Shown here in pieces: positions 51,803 through 60,428 of a stretch of 64,000 bases of DNA. This DNA is from Shewanella psychrophila (GTDB lineage Bacteria > Pseudomonadota > Gammaproteobacteria > Enterobacterales > Shewanellaceae). Made by a program: the position numbers and the translations under genes. The stretch covers positions 4,898,001 through 4,962,000 of the forward strand of contig NZ_CP014782.1 of NCBI RefSeq assembly GCF_002005305.1. The letters are read 5' to 3'. Below the pieces are notes generated by a model. It saw nothing but the letters and a program-made list of their open reading frames with translations, had not been told where the DNA came from and did not search any database. Each line of letters starts with the position of its first letter. Position 1 is the stretch's first letter.

Positions 51803-53227
51803 ATGAGCAAGAAACTCCATATAAAAACCTGGGGCTGTCAGATGAATGAGTATGACTCATCCAAGATGGCCGACCTAATGGACGAATATAAGGGTTACAC
51901 CCTGACAGACGACGCTGAAGAAGCCGATGTACTGTTACTAAATACCTGTTCGATCCGTGAAAAGGCTCAGGAAAAAGTGTTCCATCAACTTGGGCGCTGG
52001 AAAAAATTAAAAGATAAAAACCCGGATCTCATCATAGGCGTCGGCGGTTGCGTTGCCTCCCAGGAGGGCAAGGTGATTAAGGAACGTGCTCAATGCGTCG
52101 ATATCATCTTTGGCCCACAGACCCTGCATCGTTTGCCTGAGATGGTCGATCAGGTCAAACAAGGTGGCAAGGCAGTTATCGATATCAGTTTCCCAGAAAT
52201 CGAAAAATTCGATCGACTACCAGAGCCTAGAGCCGATGGTCCGACGGCTTTCGTTTCGATAATGGAAGGCTGTAGTAAGTATTGCTCTTTCTGCGTGGTG
52301 CCGTACACACGTGGTGAAGAGGTGAGCCGTCCCGTCGATGACGTCATCTTAGAAGTCGCTCAGCTTGCCGAACAAGGTGTTCGTGAAGTCAATTTACTGG
52401 GCCAAAACGTTAATGCTTTTCGTGGTGCAACCCATGATGATGACATCTGTACCTTTGCCGAACTCCTGCGTTATATCGCCGCTATCGATGGTATCGACAG
52501 GCTGAGATTTACCACTAGCCACCCTATTGAATTCTCTCAAGACATCATAGATGTTTATGAAGATACACCGGAACTGGTTAGCTTCCTGCACCTGCCGGTT
52601 CAATCGGGTTCAGATCATATTCTAACCCAGATGAAACGTGGTCACATGGCTATAGAATATAAGTCGATTATTCGTCGTCTGCGTAAGGCGCGCCCGGATA
52701 TACAGATCAGCTCAGACTTTATCATAGGTTTCCCGGGTGAATCTAAGCAAGATTTTTCCGACACAATGAAGTTGATTGAAGATGTCGCCTTCGATCATAG
52801 CTTTAGCTTTATCTATAGTGCCCGTCCAGGCACACCCGCTGCAGATTTACCAGACGATGTGACTCTGGCAGAGAAGAAAGAACGCTTGGCTATCTTGCAG
52901 GAGCGTATCACTCAGCAGGCAATGCGTTATAGTCGTCAGATGCTAGGCACAGTTCAGCGCATCTTGGTCGAAGGCCCTTCGGTCAAAAATCCAATGGAGC
53001 TCAGAGGGCGCACCGAAACCAGTCGGGTGGTTAACTTCGAGGCCGACCCCAAGCATATAGGCAGCTTCGTCGATGTCGAAATTGTCGATGTCTACACAAA
53101 CTCACTGCGTGGTACCTTTATTCGCGGTGAAGACGAGATGGATCTGCGCCGTTCATTAAGGCCTTCCGATATCCTTTTAAAACATAAGAAAGACGATGCC
53201 TTAGGTGTGACACAGTACATACCTTAA
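51803..53227 (+). CDS. miaB: tRNA-2-methylthio-N6-dimethylallyladenosine synthase MiaB
   Basis: MiaB is a radical-SAM methylthiotransferase that adds a methylthio group to i6A37 of tRNA. The radical-SAM cluster cysteines are in EGCSKYCSFCVVPYTRG and the N-terminal cluster cysteines in WGCQMNEYDS, NTCSIREKA and GCVAS. A C-terminal TRAM domain follows. 474 residues is normal. Start ATG at 51803. Confidence 0.97.
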   Translation: MSKKLHIKTWGCQMNEYDSSKMADLMDEYKGYTLTDDAEEADVLLLNTCSIREKAQEKVFHQLGRWKKLKDKNPDLIIGVGGCVASQEGKVIKERAQCVDIIFGPQTLHRLPEMVDQVKQGGKAVIDISFPEIEKFDRLPEPRADGPTAFVSIMEGCSKYCSFCVVPYTRGEEVSRPVDDVILEVAQLAEQGVREVNLLGQNVNAFRGATHDDDICTFAELLRYIAAIDGIDRLRFTTSHPIEFSQDIIDVYEDTPELVSFLHLPVQSGSDHILTQMKRGHMAIEYKSIIRRLRKARPDIQISSDFIIGFPGESKQDFSDTMKLIEDVAFDHSFSFIYSARPGTPAADLPDDVTLAEKKERLAILQERITQQAMRYSRQMLGTVQRILVEGPSVKNPMELRGRTETSRVVNFEADPKHIGSFVDVEIVDVYTNSLRGTFIRGEDEMDLRRSLRPSDILLKHKKDDALGVTQYIP

Positions 53228-53246
53228 AATAACAAGTTAAACCACT

Positions 53247-53272
53247 AAGGCGGCTTCATTGCCGCCTTTTTT
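53247..53272 (+). terminator. Rho-independent terminator of miaB
   Basis: AAGGCGGC and GCCGCCTT pair around TTCATT, followed by a T-run, 20 bases after the miaB stop. Confidence 0.9.
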
Positions 53273-53361
53273 ATTTGCTTAAATACCATTAGCATTTCTT
53301 GTTCTGTACTCGTAAAATGAAAGAATAGTGACACCCAAACCATTGCCAATTGGAGCCATTC

Positions 53362-54405
53362 TTGTCTAACAAGTTAACGACGCTTAACCTCTATCTCGAG
53401 CCATCTGATACTCGCCGATTGGCATCATTATGTGGACCCTTCGATGACAACATCAAACAACTCGAACGTCGAGTCGGCGTTGAGATAAGTTATAGAAACA
53501 ACCACTTTCAGATTATGGGTCAAGCGAGAAACTGTCTGACTATTAACAATCTTCTGAAAACTCTCTATGTTGAGACTCAGCCCATAAGAGGCAGCACGCC
53601 GGATCTGGAGCCTGATACGGTACATCTGGCAATACAGGAAGCTGTAGCTCTGGAGGCTGAGGCTCCCAGAGATGATGCTGAGTTCTATATCAAGACTAAG
53701 CGTGGTGTGGTCAAGCCCCGCAACCCGAATCAGAGTGACTATGTCGCCAACATAATGCGTCACGATATCACCTTCGGCGTCGGTCCTGCCGGTACAGGTA
53801 AAACCTATCTGGCTGTGGCAGCTGCTGTGGATGCCTTAGAACGACAAGAAGTTCGGCGTATTCTACTTACCCGTCCCGCCGTAGAGGCTGGCGAAAAGTT
53901 AGGTTTCCTACCAGGAGATCTGAGCCAGAAGGTGGATCCTTACTTGCGTCCTCTCTACGATGCCCTATTCGAGATGATGGGATTCGAGAAAGTCGAACGC
54001 CTGATAGAAAAAAATATTATCGAGGTCGCCCCACTCGCCTACATGCGTGGTCGCACTCTGAATGATGCCTTCATCATCTTAGATGAGAGTCAAAATACCA
54101 CCTTAGAGCAGATGAAAATGTTCTTGACCCGTATCGGATTCAACTCACGAGCGGTTATCACAGGCGACATCACTCAGATTGATCTACCTAAGAGCCAAAA
54201 ATCAGGTTTGCGCCATGCTATCGAGGTCCTCAGTAAGGTTGAGGAGGTTAGTTTCAACTTCTTTCAGGCTAAGGATGTGGTTCGCCACCCTGTTGTGGCT
54301 CGAATAGTCGAAGCTTACGAAGATCATGAGCAGCAAGTTCAACAAGCTAAAGCAAAACACGATAATCAATATAAGCTTCAGGAAACCACGGTCAATGAGT
54401 CTTAA
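53362..54405 (+). CDS. ybeZ: PhoH family ATPase YbeZ
   Basis: YbeZ is a PhoH-like P-loop NTPase linked to RNA metabolism with YbeY. The Walker A motif is GPAGTGKT and the family features RTLNDAFIILDESQNTT and GDITQIDLPKSQKSGL are present. The start is TTG at 53362 (MSNKLTTLNLYLEPSDT), chosen because GGAG lies 6-7 bases upstream and orthologues begin so; the frame is open to TTG at 53350. It overlaps the next gene, ybeY, by 11 bases. 347 residues. Confidence 0.92.
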   Translation: MSNKLTTLNLYLEPSDTRRLASLCGPFDDNIKQLERRVGVEISYRNNHFQIMGQARNCLTINNLLKTLYVETQPIRGSTPDLEPDTVHLAIQEAVALEAEAPRDDAEFYIKTKRGVVKPRNPNQSDYVANIMRHDITFGVGPAGTGKTYLAVAAAVDALERQEVRRILLTRPAVEAGEKLGFLPGDLSQKVDPYLRPLYDALFEMMGFEKVERLIEKNIIEVAPLAYMRGRTLNDAFIILDESQNTTLEQMKMFLTRIGFNSRAVITGDITQIDLPKSQKSGLRHAIEVLSKVEEVSFNFFQAKDVVRHPVVARIVEAYEDHEQQVQQAKAKHDNQYKLQETTVNES

Positions 54406-54871
54406 TCATAAAAAACTCGAGTTAGATCTCGATCTGCAAATCGCCATAGATAATGAATCATTACCATCTCAAGAAGATTTTGAACTTTGGGTTCGCTATG
54501 CACTCAGAGAGATCATGACTCAAGCCGAGTTAACCATTAGAATAGTCGACGAAGCAGAGAGTCAGGAGCTCAATAGCACTTACAGAGGAAAAAATAAGCC
54601 TACTAATGTGCTCTCTTTTCCTTTTGAGGCACCGCCCGAGATAGACATACCTCTACTAGGCGATCTCATTATCTGTGCCCCTGTGGTAGAACTCGAGGCG
54701 AAGCAGCAAAACAAAAGCTTACAAGCCCACTGGGCTCACATGGTTGTACATGGTTGTCTGCATCTGCTAGGGTATGATCATATTCATGATGCCGAAGCTG
54801 AAGAAATGGAGTCATTAGAGACTCAACTAGTTGAAAAATTAGGTTTTAATAATCCATACAAGGAGCAATAA
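54395..54871 (+). CDS. ybeY: Endoribonuclease YbeY
   Basis: YbeY is a metal-dependent endoribonuclease involved in 16S rRNA 3' maturation. The zinc motif HGCLHLLGYDH has its three histidines at 119, 123 and 129. The start is ATG at 54395 (MSLNHKKLELDLD), inside the 3' end of ybeZ; the open frame extends upstream to 54326 but that overlaps ybeZ further and has no matching homologue. 158 residues. Confidence 0.94.
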   Translation: MSLNHKKLELDLDLQIAIDNESLPSQEDFELWVRYALREIMTQAELTIRIVDEAESQELNSTYRGKNKPTNVLSFPFEAPPEIDIPLLGDLIICAPVVELEAKQQNKSLQAHWAHMVVHGCLHLLGYDHIHDAEAEEMESLETQLVEKLGFNNPYKEQ

Positions 54872-54922
54872 TTGGTCTATTTACCCATCGTGTTTGATAG
54901 GGTATCTGGCTAGGAAAATACT

Positions 54923-55798
54923 ATGAGTGACGATATCCCCCCGAGTACCAACGCCCAAAAGAAGGGCTGGTTAGAGAAAGTAAGTCAGTTATTCCAGGGC
55001 GAGCCCCAGAGTCGCGATGATCTTGTTGATGTAATTCACGATGCTGAGCAACGTGAGGTTATCTCTGAAGACACACGCGAAATGATCAAAGGTGTATTAG
55101 AAGTCTCAGATCTAAGGGTTCGGGATATCATGATGCCCAGAGCTCAAATAGTCGCACTGCAGATCGATAATACAGTAGAAGAGCTACTTTCTACGGTTAT
55201 TAGTTCCGCACATTCACGCTTCCCCGTCGTAAATGAAGATAAAGATCATATTGAAGGCATCTTGCTAGCAAAAGATCTACTCAAATACGGCTTTAAAAAC
55301 AATGATGAGCCTTTCACTCTAAGCCAGGTTATTCGCCCTGCTGTCGTTGTTCCCGAAAGCAAACGTGTCGATGTACTCCTCAAAGAATTCCGCTCCCAAC
55401 GTTATCATATGGCCATAGTGGTCGATGAATATGGTGGAGTATCGGGTCTGGTCACCATCGAAGATATTCTCGAAGAGATAGTCGGTGAAATCGAAGATGA
55501 ATTCGACCACGACTCTGCCGAAGATACAGAAATCCGTAAGGTGGGCAAACAGGTCTATATGATCAAGGCGCTGACCCCGATTGAAGACTTCAATGATGAG
55601 TTTAAGACTCAATTCAGTGATGAAGAGTTTGATACCGTTGGTGGTCTGGTCTCACATGCGTTTGGTCACCTGCCTGAACGTAATGAGAAGGTCATCATAG
55701 ATGGCATAGAGTTTAAGGTTATCAGCGCCGATACGCGCCGATTACTTCAGCTAAGAGTCAAACTTCCCGATCCCAATGCCGAAGAGCAGATAGCTTAG
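54923..55798 (+). CDS. corC: CorC/HlyC family CBS-domain protein YbeX
   Basis: The 291-residue protein has two CBS domains (VSDLRVRDIMMPRAQIVAL at about 72 and the following repeat with SKRVDVLLKEFRSQRYHMAIV) and a C-terminal transporter-associated domain (TVGGLVSHAFGHLPE). In E. coli ybeX is linked to Mg2+/Co2+ efflux (corC) and to ribosome maturation with ybeY and ybeZ. It lies 51 bases after ybeY. Confidence 0.93.
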   Translation: MSDDIPPSTNAQKKGWLEKVSQLFQGEPQSRDDLVDVIHDAEQREVISEDTREMIKGVLEVSDLRVRDIMMPRAQIVALQIDNTVEELLSTVISSAHSRFPVVNEDKDHIEGILLAKDLLKYGFKNNDEPFTLSQVIRPAVVVPESKRVDVLLKEFRSQRYHMAIVVDEYGGVSGLVTIEDILEEIVGEIEDEFDHDSAEDTEIRKVGKQVYMIKALTPIEDFNDEFKTQFSDEEFDTVGGLVSHAFGHLPERNEKVIIDGIEFKVISADTRRLLQLRVKLPDPNAEEQIA

Positions 55799-55848
55799 AA
55801 CAAGGGCTATCACCTCAAAACACGGTCGTTTTATATGATGAGGCTTAA

Positions 55849-57393
55849 ATGCTGAATAAACTTCGGGCATTTGCCCATCATTCAAAAATACGTCTGGTAC
55901 TGGCATATCTTGCCGGTGCCAGTACCGCACTCGCCTTTGCTCCCTATGGCTTATGGCCGATCTACCTTATCGCTACAGTGTTCGCACTACATCAAAGCAG
56001 CGGCTTATCTGCCCGAGCTGGATTAACATACTGGTTAAGCTTCGGCTTTGGCTGTTTCTCCGTCGGCATTAGTTGGGTACATGTCAGCATGTCCACTTAT
56101 GGCGGTATACCACTTATCGCTTCCATGGCCTTAATGGCAATACTCGCCTTGTATCTTGCACTCTACCCGGCACTAACAGGTTATCTGCTACAGAAATTAT
56201 CACCCAATACTTCCATAATGAGAAACCTCATCTTGTTTCCTGCATTATGGACTATAACGGAATGGCTAAGAGGCTGGGTGTTGACCGGCTTCCCTTGGCT
56301 CTGGGCTGGCTATTCTCAAACCGAGGGACCGATTAAAGCACTAGCCAGCGTCATAGGCGCTCTCGGCTTAAGCTTTGTATTGGCATTAATTGCCGGTGTA
56401 TTAGCTCTGTGTTTGCAAAAACGTTGGCGACCAGCTGCTATTATTTTACCCTTGCTGGGATTAACTACTTACTTCTCGCCCATGCTTTCTAACGTCGAGC
56501 CCGATGGCAAAACGGTCAAGGTGGCCCTGATACAGGGAAATATTCCCCAAAGCATGAAATGGGAACCCGAGGCACTCTGGCCGACCATGAGCAAGTACAT
56601 GGATCTTTCTCGTCCATTATTAGATGCGGATATCATCATCTGGCCCGAAGCCGCAATCCCAGCCCCTGAGTATATGGTGTCTGAATTTCTCGATAATGCC
56701 AATAAAGTCGCTAATCTCAATAATAGCGCCATCATCACAGGCATTATCAGCCACCAGCAAGATAACTTCTACAATTCACTGATCGTGCTCGGCAACCACA
56801 ACAGTGAGCACCAGAGCCAGGCAGATTACATAGGAGACGGCAGCAACGAATTTAAGAAACATCACCTATTGCCAATTGGTGAGTTCGTTCCTATGGAGTC
56901 TCTGTTAAGACCCCTAGCACCTCTTTTTAACTTGCCTATGTCTTCGTTTAATCGAGGAGCGTATCAGCAGCCAAACCTCAACGCACTTGGTCATCAAATA
57001 GCGCCTGCCATCTGCTACGAGATAGCCTTTCCTGAACAGTTAAGAGCCAACGTAAATGAAGGAACAGAGCTTCTACTAACTGTGTCTAACGATGCCTGGT
57101 TCGGCAGTTCTAACGGGCCATTGCAGCATATGGAAATTGCTCAGATGCGCTCAATCGAACTTGGCCGCCCGCTAGTAAGAGCAACCAACAATGGTGTCAC
57201 CGCCGTTGTCGATGAGTTGGGTAATATTACTCACCAATTACCTCAATTTGAAACAGGGGTGCTGGTCGCCGATATCCCCCTGGTCAAGGGTCAAACCTGG
57301 TTCTCTAAATGGGGGCAATTGCCGATCATCATATTCTCAGCCCTGTTAGTAGGACTGGTGATTATTCGTCAACGCTGGCCTTCAACCAACTAA
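55849..57393 (+). CDS. lnt: Apolipoprotein N-acyltransferase
   Basis: Lnt adds the third acyl chain to lipoproteins in the inner membrane. N-terminal membrane segments are followed by a nitrilase-fold domain. Catalytic E, K, C are visible: IIWPEAAIPAP (Glu), KKHHLLPIGEF (Lys) and APAICYEIAFPEQL (Cys). Length 514 is normal. It lies 50 bases after corC in the usual order ybeZ-ybeY-corC-lnt. Confidence 0.95.
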   Translation: MLNKLRAFAHHSKIRLVLAYLAGASTALAFAPYGLWPIYLIATVFALHQSSGLSARAGLTYWLSFGFGCFSVGISWVHVSMSTYGGIPLIASMALMAILALYLALYPALTGYLLQKLSPNTSIMRNLILFPALWTITEWLRGWVLTGFPWLWAGYSQTEGPIKALASVIGALGLSFVLALIAGVLALCLQKRWRPAAIILPLLGLTTYFSPMLSNVEPDGKTVKVALIQGNIPQSMKWEPEALWPTMSKYMDLSRPLLDADIIIWPEAAIPAPEYMVSEFLDNANKVANLNNSAIITGIISHQQDNFYNSLIVLGNHNSEHQSQADYIGDGSNEFKKHHLLPIGEFVPMESLLRPLAPLFNLPMSSFNRGAYQQPNLNALGHQIAPAICYEIAFPEQLRANVNEGTELLLTVSNDAWFGSSNGPLQHMEIAQMRSIELGRPLVRATNNGVTAVVDELGNITHQLPQFETGVLVADIPLVKGQTWFSKWGQLPIIIFSALLVGLVIIRQRWPSTN

Positions 57394-57407
57394 GTCTAGG
57401 TTAAGAG

Positions 57408-57450
57408 CACACATAAAAATACCCGCTAAAAGCGGGTATTTTTATGTGTG
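57408..57450. terminator. Strong bidirectional terminator between lnt and the chemoreceptor gene
   Basis: A perfect 20-bp stem (57408-57427 with 57431-57450), core ATACCCGCT, with a three-base loop and T-runs on both strands. It ends both convergent transcripts. Confidence 0.93.
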
Positions 57451-57476
57451 CTAGCTTGAATCAAGTTAAAGGATAT

Positions 57477-59345
57477 CTAGACGATAAATTGATTCAACAA
57501 CTGTTCCTGCCTCTTAACTTGCTCCAACTGGTTGCTCATAGCCCCATTAGCTTGCTCCGAGTTATTAGCGACCTGCGTCGACAGATCTCGAATATTAGAA
57601 GTATTACGATTCATCTCTTCGGCAACTTGACTCTGCTCTTCAGCGGCACTGGCTATTTGCAAATTCATGTCGGTGATCTCTTCGATACTATTGCGGATCT
57701 TATTCAAAGTTTCATTCGCCACCTGTGCTTTCTCAACAGTTATTACCGTTGTCTCTCGACTGTCTTCCATCACACTTACCACTGTAGCCACACCGACTTG
57801 TAGTTTCTCTATTTTCTCTTTAATTTCTGATGTTGATTCCTGAGTCCGCGCAGCCAGAGTACGCACTTCATCAGCGACAACGGCGAAACCTCTGCCCGAC
57901 TCCCCCGCCCTAGCAGCTTCTATTGCAGCGTTGAGCGCTAAAAGATTCGTTTGACCCGCTATTGCATTAATCACACCTAAGATAGACTCAATACTCACGG
58001 TATCGGCTTCAAGCTCTTTAACTGCATTAGCCGCATCATCTATCTGACCAGATAGATGCTCGATAGACTCTGTGGTTTGCACAACGGCAGTCACTCCTTC
58101 ACTTACCGCATTATCGGCTTGCTGGACTGCATAGGCCGCGCTTTGCGCGTTATTGGCGACATCTGAAGCCGTAACCGACATCTCATGCATTGCCGTAGCA
58201 AGTTGCTCAACCTCTTGTGTCTGCTGCCCCATGGCTTCCAAGGCTTCACTGGCTCCTCTGGCGGTCGCTTGAGTACCTTGACTAACTTCACTGCCAATGG
58301 ACTTCACCTGCTGAATCAAATCTTGCAATTTGATCACAAAATTATTGAAGTTACCGGCCAAAGTCGCGAACTCAACATCTGAATCGGTAGTCAACCTACG
58401 AGTCAAATCCCCTTCACCCGTAGACACATCTCGCATGGCTTCATTCAATATATCCAAAGGCTTCATTAATTGGCGAATGATGCCACTCATAAGAAGAATC
58501 GCCGCAATTAATGCCAGCAGTGAATACAAGATTGCATCACGGCGAAGATCATCGGCAGCTGCAAATATCACCCCTTCATCCAGTACTATTCCCAGGCTCC
58601 AATCCAGTCCAGATAGAGGTCTGAAAATAACCAAGTTCATTTTGTCATCGATCTCCAGTTGTGAACTCGCCACAGTCGTATCCAACTGACTCCCGAAAAC
58701 CTGGCTCATTGGACGTCCATTTTTACTCGAGTCCGGATACGCAATAAACTCACCTTTCTTGCCAACGATAAATGCATATCCAGCGCCGAAGAGATTAGCT
58801 CTGTTACTGATGTCCGCCAAACTCTTGAGACTGACATCCGTGAATAAGGCCCCCTTAAACACACCATTTTCAGATAAGGGCATAGCCGCTGAGACTAATA
58901 TCTCACCACTTGCAGCATCGGCATAGGGCGCCGTAAACAAGAACTTACCTTGCTTTTTTGCCTCCTGGTACCACATGCGTTGCCTTGGGTCATAGCTCGA
59001 ACCAGGATTCCAGGTCGGATCATTGCCGACGAAATGCCCGCTTTCCAGCCCCATACCCGATAAGGGAAAGTGCTGTTTGATAATTGGCTGATCCAGAACT
59101 TCAAGAAAGTGCTCATCAGATAAGTCTGTTTCCAGAAGAGACGCTGCATATTGAGTAATACTCTTTTTTTCAGCCATAACAGCTTCTATATTATTACTCA
59201 TGGAGCTAGCCAGCTCATCAACACTGCCCGATACCTGTTGGTAAATTTGCTGCTTCACCTGAAAATATTGATAACTGGACAAACATGCCAGTGACAACAT
59301 CAAAATGAGACTCGCAGCCATAACAATTTTATGCACAAACTTCAT
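57477..59345 (-). CDS. Methyl-accepting chemotaxis protein with Cache sensor
   Basis: This chemoreceptor has an N-terminal membrane segment (about 1-30), a large periplasmic dCache-like sensor domain (about 35-270) with the RQRMWYQEAKKQGK and TAPYADAASGEILVSAA motifs that resemble an amino-acid or carboxylate binding Cache domain, a second membrane segment near 280, a HAMP domain (LMKPLDILNEAMRDVSTGEGDL), and the signalling domain whose hairpin tip is NLLALNAAIEAARAGE. The start is set at 59345 (MKFVHKIVMAA) because GAGG is 6-7 bases before it; upstream ATGs at 59351 and 59357 are poorer. The ligand cannot be read from sequence. It belongs to the chemotaxis machinery via CheA/CheW encoded elsewhere. 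Confidence 0.92.
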   Translation of the reverse strand: MKFVHKIVMAASLILMLSLACLSSYQYFQVKQQIYQQVSGSVDELASSMSNNIEAVMAEKKSITQYAASLLETDLSDEHFLEVLDQPIIKQHFPLSGMGLESGHFVGNDPTWNPGSSYDPRQRMWYQEAKKQGKFLFTAPYADAASGEILVSAAMPLSENGVFKGALFTDVSLKSLADISNRANLFGAGYAFIVGKKGEFIAYPDSSKNGRPMSQVFGSQLDTTVASSQLEIDDKMNLVIFRPLSGLDWSLGIVLDEGVIFAAADDLRRDAILYSLLALIAAILLMSGIIRQLMKPLDILNEAMRDVSTGEGDLTRRLTTDSDVEFATLAGNFNNFVIKLQDLIQQVKSIGSEVSQGTQATARGASEALEAMGQQTQEVEQLATAMHEMSVTASDVANNAQSAAYAVQQADNAVSEGVTAVVQTTESIEHLSGQIDDAANAVKELEADTVSIESILGVINAIAGQTNLLALNAAIEAARAGESGRGFAVVADEVRTLAARTQESTSEIKEKIEKLQVGVATVVSVMEDSRETTVITVEKAQVANETLNKIRNSIEEITDMNLQIASAAEEQSQVAEEMNRNTSNIRDLSTQVANNSEQANGAMSNQLEQVKRQEQLLNQFIV

Positions 59346-59808
59346 ATACATCCTCACAGATACCGCTAGTGATTTTAAAAGCTGTTTTCTAGTTTCAGCA
59401 CAAGAAAAACTTTCCTGACTTCCATTGTCACAGCTTCCTTTAAATTAACCACTACCTTTGTAGAACAATATGTAAAAAATTAATACATATTTCACATAGG
59501 AATTGATAGAAACATGTGAATAACTGTAGCAGACAGCTTGTTTAATTGCCTACCTTGAACAGGTTCATCTATGTAGCGAAGTTACCAAGGTTTTAGCTGT
59601 AAGACATTGACGTACAATCTGCGCACTTAATTAAGCACTGAGATAGAAGGTAATAATTGATTATAATCAAATACCAGCAAGGTTCTCTTGAACGACAAAC
59701 CTTGCTGTAATAGATGAAAATCATGAAGAAAAGAGTAGAACAGTCATCTGCTTGTTAGCAACGAGCTAGAATAAGTCTAATATCGATCGATATATAATCA
59801 GCCTGACT
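59346..59808. other. Non-coding region between the chemoreceptor and ybeL
   Basis: The 463-base AT-rich region should hold the chemoreceptor promoter. It has a perfect 14-bp palindrome at 59657-59670 and a 10-bp inverted repeat at 59675-59707. No gene is seen. Confidence 0.45.
59675..59707. repeat. 10-bp inverted repeat beside a palindrome
   Basis: CAGCAAGGTT (59675-59684) and AACCTTGCTG (59698-59707) can pair around 13 bases. The palindrome TTGATTATAATCAA lies just left at 59657-59670. No T-tract follows. Confidence 0.55.
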
Positions 59809-60309
59809 TTAAGGTGCTAATGACTCCCGGGTAAAGTCGCTCTTATCACATTGAGGACAATCAGGAATAACCCCTGGGAATTCGATTCTCATCTCGTGAC
59901 CACAATGAGTACACACCATATTACCTTGATTGACGATTTCACCGCTTTGATAATGGCCTTGATGTTTGAAATCTTGCAAGACTTCATGCCACTCGATCTG
60001 GCTTCTGTCTGTGATATTGCTCAACCAATGCCAAAGTGTATTCTCTACTGTGATCATAGTGGGACTATGACTCAGATCTAAATCATTTTTCTCATGCAAG
60101 AAATTCGCTATATCACGTTTTAAAAATTGTTCGACTAATGCCAGCTCATTATCCTTAGCCCTGTCTTTGATAGACAAGAACTCTTTACTATCAGTAACGA
60201 TGCTAAATAACTCTTTTATAGTTATAGAGTTATCTTCAGAATAATCAGATTTAACTTGCGCTAATAGCGCCTCATAAAGCGATAGCAACTCAGTACTTCT
60301 CTTACTCAT
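59809..60309 (-). CDS. ybeL: YbeL family zinc-ribbon protein (DUF1451)
   Basis: The 166-residue protein ends with a zinc ribbon: C-x2-C in MVCTHCGHEMRI and C-x2-C in PDCPQCDKSDF, matching the ybeL/DUF1451 family. The N-terminal half is helical. Gene order ybeL next to leuS is conserved with E. coli; here it is divergent from leuS. Function unknown. Confidence 0.88.
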   Translation of the reverse strand: MSKRSTELLSLYEALLAQVKSDYSEDNSITIKELFSIVTDSKEFLSIKDRAKDNELALVEQFLKRDIANFLHEKNDLDLSHSPTMITVENTLWHWLSNITDRSQIEWHEVLQDFKHQGHYQSGEIVNQGNMVCTHCGHEMRIEFPGVIPDCPQCDKSDFTRESLAP

Positions 60310-60428
60310 CTTAAATACTCCTCATCCGAACCTTTTTAATGACTCACTTCTAGTTTATTCTATGCAGATCTAACTCGCGTATAAAGTGCGCGAGATCAAA
60401 TAATGGGCCCCATGGCCGGGAAATATTG

